Assembly: GCA_052144935.1 (NCBI GenBank)
Contig: JBKQPR010000168.1
Coordinates: forward strand, 1 to 21,777
Length of the DNA stretch: 21,777 bases
Source of the DNA: JOPF133 sp052144935
GTDB lineage: Bacteria; Acidobacteriota; Terriglobia; Bryobacterales; Bryobacteraceae
Direction of reading: 5' to 3'
Below the pieces are notes generated by a model. It saw nothing but the letters and a program-made list of their open reading frames with translations. It was not told the origin of the DNA and searched no databases. Shown here in pieces: positions 16,018-21,777 of this stretch; the first letter of the stretch is position 1, and each line of letters opens with the position of its first letter. Made by a program: the position numbers and the translations under genes.

Positions 16018-18699
16018 TTATTGAAGCTCCGAGGTGATGCTGGCGCCGCCCGGCCCGCCGGTCACGGATTTCACCACCTGCCGCGAGTCTTTGCCGATCC
16101 AGAAGGTGGTCTTCTCGGAGCCGCCATCGGCCGAAGTGGCTTCCACCTTATAGGTGTCGAACTTGCCCGCCGGCACGGTCACGCTCTCGGAACCCGCCAC
16201 CTTCAATTGCCACAGCGCGATTTTCATTTTGGCGAGATCGTAAGTGCGGTAAGTGGCCGTGTATCCCTCGGCGAGCGGAAGGCAGGCGACTGATACCCCG
16301 CCCGAGGCGCCATCGGCGAAAACCGGACCGCCCAGGTCCGTATCGATGGGCTGTGCGCCATTCGGCAGATTCAACTTGCCCACGGCGCGGCCGCCCGAGT
16401 AATCGATATCGGCGGTCACCGGCCCCTGTTTCAGGTTGCGCTTGCGGGTAATCAGGGTGCCTTTCTCCAGAGTGACCATGTCCGTAAGCGAACCCATGGG
16501 GCTCTCGTTCAACTGCGACACCACCCAGGCGCCATCCTGTTCCTTCACCGTGACAGTGCTGGTCATCGCCAGCTCCTGCCCGCCCATGGCCAGCTTGACC
16601 TGGTATTTGTAACTGCCCGGCTTCAGGTCCACCGCCGGCTGGGGAACCTTAACCGACGCCGCATCCACCTTCTTAGTCAAAACCACGGCTTTGGGATCGA
16701 CGGTGATTTCCGCCAGCCGCTGAACCACTTCCGGCGTGCCGCCTTCCTGATAGCGTCCGTCCAGGTGCCTGGCCAGGAACTTCTCGGCCGCCATGTACAT
16801 GGCCATGTTATTGACCGGGCGGGCGAAGCCGTGGCCTTCATCGGGGGCCAGCAGATACTCCACCGGGAAGCCGCGGTCGCGCAGCGCGATGACGATCTGC
16901 TCGGCCTCGGCGCGATTGACACGCGGGTCGTTGGCGCCCTGCACCACCATGAGCGCGGTTCTGATTTTGGACGCCTGCGAGAGCGGCGAACGCTCCTCCA
17001 GCCACTGCTTGCCCTGCGGCGTTCCCGGGTCGGCCATGCGTGCGTACATGGTCTTGCGGGCGGCCTCCCAGTAGGGCGGGATGGAATCCAGCAGGGTGAG
17101 CAGGTTGGAGGGGCCCACAATGTCCACCGCCGCCTTATACAACTCCGGCGTGAAGGCCACCCCGGCCAGCGTGGCGTAGCCGCCGTAAGAGCCGCCCAGG
17201 ATTCCCACGCGCTTGGGGTCGGCGATGCCCTGCGCGATCAGGTACTTTACGCCCCAGGTAACATCGTCCTGCATCTTGCGGCCCCACTCGCCGTTGCCGG
17301 AGTTGAGGAACTTCTTGCCGTAGCCCGTGGAGCCGCGGAAGTTGGGCATCAGCACGGCATACCCGCGATTGGCGAAGAACTGCGCCAGGGGGTTGTAGTC
17401 CCACACGTCGCGCGCCCACGGCCCGCCGTGAGGCACCACCAGCGTGGGCAGGTTCTTGGCCGGCGGGCCCTTGGGCAGGGTCAGATAAGCGGGGATATCC
17501 AGGCCGTCGGACGATTTATAGTGGACCGGCTGCATGGGCGCCAGCGCTTCCCGCGGCACCTTTTCGCGCACCTTGTATTCCAGCGTCAGCGTGTGCGCGC
17601 GGCGGTCGAACAGCCAGGTTTCGCCGGGTTCGGTATCGCTGTGCACGGCGATCAGCCACAGCCGCTCGTCGTGGGTGCGCGAGGCGACGCCGACCTCCTT
17701 GCCGGGAAACTTGGTTTCTTCCAGCCAGCGGTAATCGGCCTCGAACGACTTATCGTGGAAATAGCGGCGCATGCGGTCGTCGACATAATTGGTCTGCGCC
17801 AGCTCTTCGGTGAGTTCGCTGAAAACCGGCTGGTCCAGATCCACGCGCTTCAGGGGATCCTGCTCGACGATCTCGGTGGCGCCGGTGGCCGGGTCCAGCA
17901 GCGCCAGGGACACCAGGTCCGTGGCGTCGCCCTTGTTGGTTTCGATGTAGACCTTCTTGCCGTCCTTATCGAAGCGGGCCACGCCGCAGGTCTCGAAGAC
18001 GTTGCAGGAGTAGATCTTGGTGAACCCGGCGGAGTCCACCCGCAGCAGCTCGGTATCGCCGTTGTCGGCCGAGCGCTCGGCCATCCGCAAGTCGCCCTTC
18101 AAATCGAAAATCCAGCCCGCTACGCGCTCCGTGTTCTGGCGGATGAGGGTGCGCTCGCCGGTGGAGATCTTCAGCTTGTACAGGTCGTGCCAGGCCTTGT
18201 CGCGGTCGTTGATGCCCATGTAAAGAACGTCGGGATCGGTTTTGGGCGCGCTGTACAACTGCACCTGTACGCCCTTGAGGCCGGTGAGGTCGCGGGAGGG
18301 CGGCGCATCGGCGCCCTGCGGGGCGGCGGCGGCCGGGTCGACGGCGTAGATGTTGAAATTCTCGTCCCCCTCGTGGTCCTTCACGTAGCAGACGTACTTG
18401 CCGTCGCGGGTCCACAGATAGAAGGGCACCGGGCGCTTGGCCTCGGTGGTGAGCAGGTGCGCGCTCGAGAACGGCTCGCCGGTCTTTTTGACCCAGACGT
18501 TAATGGTGCCCTTCCAGGGCTTCAGAAAGGCCAGATACTTACCGTCGGGAGAGAGCTGCGCGCCGGCGATTTCGGGATTGCCGAAGAATAATTCGCGGTC
18601 GATGAGCGGCGGCAGACCGGGAGCCGCGGGGGGGTGGTTTTGCCCCATAAGAACAGATGCAAATAGCATGGCGGGAATGAGGACCTTTGCAGGTTTCAT
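16018..18699 (-). CDS. S9-family (prolyl oligopeptidase/acylaminoacyl-peptidase-like) secreted peptidase with C-terminal DUF3108-like extension
   Basis: 893 aa from ATG 18699. MKPAKVLIPAMLFASVLMG is a plausible signal peptide; the frame is open to 19260 but the upstream part translates the parS sites and is not protein-like. Residues about 35-400 form a beta-propeller with PD40-type pieces such as QLSPDGKYLAFLKPW. The alpha/beta-hydrolase domain (about 420-655) has HGGPWARDVWDYNP, the nucleophile motif GGSYGGY (Ser504), Asp591 (GANDPRVN) and His623 (DEGHGFA), a complete catalytic triad. Beyond the usual S9 end there are about 230 further residues with a beta-rich pattern (VTVPAGKFDTYKVEATSADG), resembling DUF3108-like periplasmic domains. 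It should hydrolyse short peptides in the periplasm or outside. It is divergent from the kinase gene. Confidence 0.92.
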   Translation of the reverse strand: MKPAKVLIPAMLFASVLMGQNHPPAAPGLPPLIDRELFFGNPEIAGAQLSPDGKYLAFLKPWKGTINVWVKKTGEPFSSAHLLTTEAKRPVPFYLWTRDGKYVCYVKDHEGDENFNIYAVDPAAAAPQGADAPPSRDLTGLKGVQVQLYSAPKTDPDVLYMGINDRDKAWHDLYKLKISTGERTLIRQNTERVAGWIFDLKGDLRMAERSADNGDTELLRVDSAGFTKIYSCNVFETCGVARFDKDGKKVYIETNKGDATDLVSLALLDPATGATEIVEQDPLKRVDLDQPVFSELTEELAQTNYVDDRMRRYFHDKSFEADYRWLEETKFPGKEVGVASRTHDERLWLIAVHSDTEPGETWLFDRRAHTLTLEYKVREKVPREALAPMQPVHYKSSDGLDIPAYLTLPKGPPAKNLPTLVVPHGGPWARDVWDYNPLAQFFANRGYAVLMPNFRGSTGYGKKFLNSGNGEWGRKMQDDVTWGVKYLIAQGIADPKRVGILGGSYGGYATLAGVAFTPELYKAAVDIVGPSNLLTLLDSIPPYWEAARKTMYARMADPGTPQGKQWLEERSPLSQASKIRTALMVVQGANDPRVNRAEAEQIVIALRDRGFPVEYLLAPDEGHGFARPVNNMAMYMAAEKFLARHLDGRYQEGGTPEVVQRLAEITVDPKAVVLTKKVDAASVKVPQPAVDLKPGSYKYQVKLAMGGQELAMTSTVTVKEQDGAWVVSQLNESPMGSLTDMVTLEKGTLITRKRNLKQGPVTADIDYSGGRAVGKLNLPNGAQPIDTDLGGPVFADGASGGVSVACLPLAEGYTATYRTYDLAKMKIALWQLKVAGSESVTVPAGKFDTYKVEATSADGGSEKTTFWIGKDSRQVVKSVTGGPGGASITSELQ

Positions 18700-18735
18700 C
18701 GTAATATCCCATGGTAGCGCAGCGCCGGGCGACAA

Positions 18736-18799
18736 CTGTTTCACGTGAAACAGATCAAGTTGTTTCACGTGAAACAGATCAGTTTGTTTCACGTGAAAC
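18736..18799. other. Array of three perfect parS (ParB-binding) sites
   Basis: TGTTTCACGTGAAACA occurs at 18736-18751, 18760-18775 and 18784-18799, each an exact match to the bacterial parS consensus and an exact palindrome. Start-to-start distance is 24 bp both times. The 8-nt spacers are related (GATCAAGT, GATCAGTT). The sites lie between the divergent S9 and kinase genes, about 50 bp upstream of the kinase -35 box. parS is the loading site of the ParB CTPase clamp in chromosome or plasmid segregation. No parA, parB, gidAB or dnaA is in the window. Confidence 0.93.
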
Positions 18800-18849
18800 A
18801 AATCGGCTGCAAGCGGCCGGGGTGGCTCAAGTTGTTGATTTAATTTGGG

Positions 18850-18879
18850 TTGACCGTAGAAATGGGTTCGTTTGATACT
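18850..18879 (+). promoter_or_regulatory. Candidate promoter of the first kinase
   Basis: TTGACC (18850-18855) and GATACT (18874-18879) are separated by 18 bp and match the sigma-70 boxes at five and four of six bases. Transcription would start near 18886, leaving about 12 nt before the ATG at 18898. No Shine-Dalgarno sequence is seen there. The parS array ends about 50 bp upstream. Confidence 0.5.
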
Positions 18880-18897
18880 ATGACATAGCGCGGCACG

Positions 18898-21528
18898 ATG
18901 AACCCGGAGTCCATGATTGCGCACTATCGCATCACCGCCAAACTCGGCGAGGGCGGAATGGGCGCGGTGTATCGCGCCACGGACACGAAGCTGAACCGCG
19001 ATGTCGCGATCAAGGTGCTGCCGGAAGCCTTCGCGCAGGATGCGGATCGGATGGCGCGGTTTGAGCGCGAAGCGCAGGTGCTGGCCTCGCTGAACCATCC
19101 CAACATCGCGGCCATCTACGGGATCGAGCAGGGCGCCATCGTGATGGAGTTGGTGGAGGGCGAGGACCTGAAGGGGCCGGTCGCTCTGAACGTGGCGGTT
19201 GCCTATGCGAAGCAGATCGCGGCGGGTCTGGAAGCGGCGCACGAGCGCGGGATTGTGCATCGCGATCTGAAGCCGGCGAATGTCAAAGTGACGGCCGAGG
19301 GGGTGGTGAAGCTGCTCGATTTCGGGCTGGCCAAAGTGGCGCAGGCTTCAGCCTGCGAACCCGGCCCCGCCAGCCCCACCCAGTCGCCCACGCTGTCGCT
19401 GGCGATGACGCAGGTGGGGACGGTCCTGGGGACGGCGGCTTACATGTCGCCCGAGCAGGCGCGCGGGAAGCCGGTGGACAGGCGCGCAGATATCTGGGCC
19501 TTCGGGGTGGTGCTGTTCGAATTGCTGACCGGCAAGATGCTCTTTGGCGGGGAGACGGTGAGCGACTCGATGGCGGCGGTGATCACCCGCGAGCCGGATT
19601 GGACAGCGCTGCCCGCGGAAACGCCGCCGCACCTCCGCCGCCTGCTGGATCGCTGCCTGCGCAAGGATCCAAAACTGCGGCTGCGCGACATCGGCGAGGC
19701 TCGGGTGACGCTCGACGAACCCGAGCCTGCGCCCGCCGCGCCCGCCACACTCACCGCCATCCCGCCACGACGAGCATGGCTCCCGTGGGCGGTGGCGGCC
19801 CTGGGGCTGGGCATGGTCCTCGGGGGCGCCGCTGTCGCGTGGTTGCGCCCCAAGGTTGCCGCTCCGGGTGTGGGCGCAGTGCGCTTTCTCGTCCCGCTGC
19901 CTGCGGGGACCACCGACTCTGGATCGCCCAACGCAGCCCAAGCCGTCCCCTCGCCGGATGGACGCTACCTGGCGTTCATCGCACGGGATAATTCGGGAAT
20001 AGAGAGTTTGTGGGTTCGCCCGCTGGGATCCACCTCGCCGCAGCGCCTGGATAAGACCGACGGGGCGAATTTCCCGTTCTGGTCGCCGGATTCGAAGTCC
20101 ATCGGCTTCTTCGCTGACCAGAAACTGAAACGGGTCGCGGCGTACGGCGGGCCGGTGCAGAGCATCTTCGACGTGCCCAGGGATGCTTCCGAGCGCGCGG
20201 CCGGCGATGGGGGAACCTGGAACCGGGAAGGCGTGATTGTGTTCGCCAACCCCGGATCGCCGCTGATGAGGGTTTCCGCAGCCGGCGGAGCGCCCACCGC
20301 GGTCACCTCCATGGAGAAGGACGAGTTGCGGCACAGTTGGCCGCAGTTCCTGCCCGATGGGCGGCATCTACTCTATTTTTCGGTCAACAGGGAGCCGGCC
20401 AATAGCGCCATCTATGTCCAGGAGTTGGGTTCGACCAAGCGGATTCAAGTCCTGAAAAATACGACCCGAGGCGCGTGGGCCCCGCCCGGATACCTGCTCT
20501 TCGTCCGCGCGGGAGATCTGTTCGCGCAACGCATGGATTTGAAAGCCTTCCGCCTTGAGGGCGAACCACTCGCGGTGGCGGCAAATGTTAATGCCAACGA
20601 GGGCAACGGGCGTAGCGCGTTCGGGGTCTCCGAGAACGGTGTGCTGGTATATCGCAGCGGTACGGCGGAAAGGATGCGCCAACTCGCCTGGTACGACCGC
20701 GAGGGCAAACGCCTCGGCCTGGTAGGCAAACCCGGCCATTTCGCTAACCCCTCGCTCTCTCCGGATGAAAAGAGTGTCGCCCTGTTGGTGACAATAATAG
20801 GGACATCGCAAAACGATGTTGAGGTTATGGATCTGGCCAGCGGAGTGCTTACGCGCATGATCCGCGATGCCCACGTGATTCCGGTTTTCTTCACGCTGGC
20901 ATGGTCGCCGGATTCCGAGCGGCTGGCAGCCAGTAACGCGCTGAGCGGAATCCAGGAGATTGCGATGGCCTCCGGAAAGGTCCGCCCAGTGGCGAAGGAC
21001 CTCAGCGTCCAGGCTTGGTCGCCCGATGGCCGCTCGATTCTTTGCACCGACTCGACCAACCGCCGGCTTTCCCTACTCCTTCTAGCGGATGGGGCAAAAC
21101 CCCAGACCATCCTCGACACTCCCTACGCCAAATACTGGTTCCGCTTCTCGCCCGATGGACAGTTTGTGGTCTACGCCTCTTTTGAATCGGGGCCGTCCGA
21201 AATCTACGTAGCCTCGTTTCCGTCATTCGCGGTCAAGCGCAAGTTATCCACCAGCGGCGGAAGCGATCCTGTCTGGCCGAAGGGCGGCAAGGAGATTTTT
21301 TACCGCGCGCCGGACGGAATGCTGATGAGCGCCGAGATTCGGACGGAACCGAACCTCGTGGCGGGCATTCCCAAGCCCCTTTTCAAGTTCAGCACGGTGC
21401 TTCCCGGCAACGGGTTTGCGGTCACCGCGGACGGCCGGCGCTTCCTGGCCGCCCAACCCGTTCAGGAGGACAAAGGCAATCAGTCCGACCTGACGCTGGT
21501 GCTCAATTGGGCCGCCGGCATCAAGTAA
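18898..21528 (+). CDS. Membrane Ser/Thr protein kinase with extracytoplasmic PD40/TolB-like propeller
   Basis: 876 aa. The Hanks-type kinase domain spans about 9-280: Gly loop LGEGGMGAVY (16-25), ATP lysine Lys39 (VAIK), catalytic HRDLKPAN (Asp123, Asn128), DFG (141-143), and GTAAYMSPEQARG in place of the usual APE region. The segment after DFG contains AQASACEP, encoded by a palindrome (19340-19357). A single membrane helix at about 295-318 leads to a periplasmic propeller with seven SPDG-like motifs (for example SPDGRYLAF, SPDSKSIGF, LPDGRHLLY, SPDGQFVVY). Such proteins are expanded in Acidobacteria and may couple an external ligand to phosphorylation. The start aligns with the next kinase (MNPESMIAHYRIT against LSPGQTIAHYRIT). 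Ligand and targets unknown. Confidence 0.93.
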   Translation: MNPESMIAHYRITAKLGEGGMGAVYRATDTKLNRDVAIKVLPEAFAQDADRMARFEREAQVLASLNHPNIAAIYGIEQGAIVMELVEGEDLKGPVALNVAVAYAKQIAAGLEAAHERGIVHRDLKPANVKVTAEGVVKLLDFGLAKVAQASACEPGPASPTQSPTLSLAMTQVGTVLGTAAYMSPEQARGKPVDRRADIWAFGVVLFELLTGKMLFGGETVSDSMAAVITREPDWTALPAETPPHLRRLLDRCLRKDPKLRLRDIGEARVTLDEPEPAPAAPATLTAIPPRRAWLPWAVAALGLGMVLGGAAVAWLRPKVAAPGVGAVRFLVPLPAGTTDSGSPNAAQAVPSPDGRYLAFIARDNSGIESLWVRPLGSTSPQRLDKTDGANFPFWSPDSKSIGFFADQKLKRVAAYGGPVQSIFDVPRDASERAAGDGGTWNREGVIVFANPGSPLMRVSAAGGAPTAVTSMEKDELRHSWPQFLPDGRHLLYFSVNREPANSAIYVQELGSTKRIQVLKNTTRGAWAPPGYLLFVRAGDLFAQRMDLKAFRLEGEPLAVAANVNANEGNGRSAFGVSENGVLVYRSGTAERMRQLAWYDREGKRLGLVGKPGHFANPSLSPDEKSVALLVTIIGTSQNDVEVMDLASGVLTRMIRDAHVIPVFFTLAWSPDSERLAASNALSGIQEIAMASGKVRPVAKDLSVQAWSPDGRSILCTDSTNRRLSLLLLADGAKPQTILDTPYAKYWFRFSPDGQFVVYASFESGPSEIYVASFPSFAVKRKLSTSGGSDPVWPKGGKEIFYRAPDGMLMSAEIRTEPNLVAGIPKPLFKFSTVLPGNGFAVTADGRRFLAAQPVQEDKGNQSDLTLVLNWAAGIK
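19340..19357. repeat. 18-bp palindrome inside the kinase activation segment
   Basis: CGCAGGCTTCAGCCTGCG has two exact 8-bp complementary halves around TC. In frame it contributes most of AQASACEP shortly after DFGLAK. It resembles the GCAGGC...GCCTGC repeats elsewhere in the window but differs in its centre. Confidence 0.65.
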
Positions 21529-21542
21529 GCGCCGACGTTGGA

Positions 21543-21548
21543 TATAAT
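21543..21548 (+). promoter_or_regulatory. Perfect -10 box (TATAAT) before the second kinase
   Basis: TATAAT is exact and lies 14 bp past the stop of the first kinase. It ends 12 nt before the TTG start of the next gene, leaving about 6 nt of leader. No -35 match is visible at normal spacing. The second kinase may thus have its own promoter as well as read-through. Confidence 0.4.
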
Positions 21549-21560
21549 CACTAAACCTCC

Positions 21561-21777
21561 TTGAGTCCAGGACAGACCATCGCGCACTATCGAATCACCG
21601 CCAAGCTCGGCGAAGGCGGCATGGGGGCGGTGTATCGCGCCACGGACACCAAGCTGGGGCGGGAAGTGGCGGTCAAGGTTCTGCCGGATTCGTTTGCCAA
21701 CGACCCGGAGAGGCTGGCCCGATTCAAGCGCGAGGCGCAGGTGCTGGCGTCGCTGAACCATCCGAATATCGCGGCGA
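21561..21777 (+). CDS. Second Ser/Thr protein kinase, 5' part only
   Basis: The visible 72 residues (read as MSPGQTIAHYRITAKLGEGG and onward to LASLNHPNIAA) carry the Gly loop GEGGMGAVY and the ATP lysine in VAVKVLP, and are closely similar to the start of the kinase upstream, 32 bp away. The start is TTG at 21561: an in-frame TAA at 21552-21554 rules out anything further upstream, and the next ATG in frame is inside the Gly loop. No Shine-Dalgarno sequence precedes it. It is presumably another PD40- or TPR-type membrane kinase, but the rest lies beyond the right edge. Confidence 0.9.
   Translation, partial: MSPGQTIAHYRITAKLGEGGMGAVYRATDTKLGREVAVKVLPDSFANDPERLARFKREAQVLASLNHPNIAA

Noticed and set aside
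16765..18591. 608-codon plus-strand frame opposite the S9 peptidase
   Set aside because: Antisense shadow of a gene with an intact catalytic triad.
18736..18799. CRISPR-like reading of the three equally spaced repeats
   Set aside because: Repeats are 16-bp perfect palindromes with 8-nt spacers, far too short for CRISPR, and match parS exactly.
18700..19260. N-terminal extension of the S9 gene, including three DLFHVKQ-type repeats
   Set aside because: The repeats are the parS sites read in frame; the extension overlaps the kinase gene and a signal peptide starts at 18699.

Overview
The window looks like chromosome of an Acidobacterium of the Solibacter/Bryobacter kind. The basis is high GC, a large TonB receptor with a carboxypeptidase-regulatory-like N-terminus, Ser/Thr kinases fused to WD40-like (PD40) propellers, and large secreted M14 and S9 peptidases with extra C-terminal domains. 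This is inferred from gene families; no rRNA or other taxonomic marker is present.

Layout, left to right. A partial RND-efflux periplasmic adaptor (minus) runs off the left edge. A decayed HigA-type antitoxin and the terminator of the next gene follow. Then come a 1203-aa Oar-like TonB-dependent outer-membrane receptor (minus) and a 683-aa multi-membrane GT-C/TMTC-like protein with a TPR tail (minus). After a frameshifted DUF433 antitoxin remnant there are two tandem paralogous M14 carboxypeptidase-like proteins (minus, joined by an ATGA stop/start overlap). A roughly 1.1-kb gap holds inverted repeats and a broken DUF2971-type gene, followed by a 77-aa hypothetical (plus). An S9 prolyl-oligopeptidase-family enzyme (minus) is divergent from a membrane Ser/Thr kinase with a PD40 propeller (plus). 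A second kinase of the same type begins immediately downstream and leaves the window.

How the genes may work together. The receptor, the two M14 enzymes and the S9 enzyme would suit secreted peptide breakdown and uptake, with the kinases as envelope sensors. That link is inference; only the M14 pair shows direct operon evidence.

Most notable structures. (1) Three perfect 16-bp parS sites (TGTTTCACGTGAAACA) at exact 24-bp spacing lie between the S9 and kinase genes, with no parAB in view. (2) A 210-bp palindromic repeat module sits in frame inside the signal peptide region of one M14 peptidase. (3) A small palindrome is translated inside the activation segment of the first kinase. (4) Several long gaps hold remnants of small accessory genes (HigA, DUF433, DUF2971), each broken in a recognisable way. 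(5) Four genes have -10-like boxes so close to the start codon that leaderless or very short-leader transcripts are likely.
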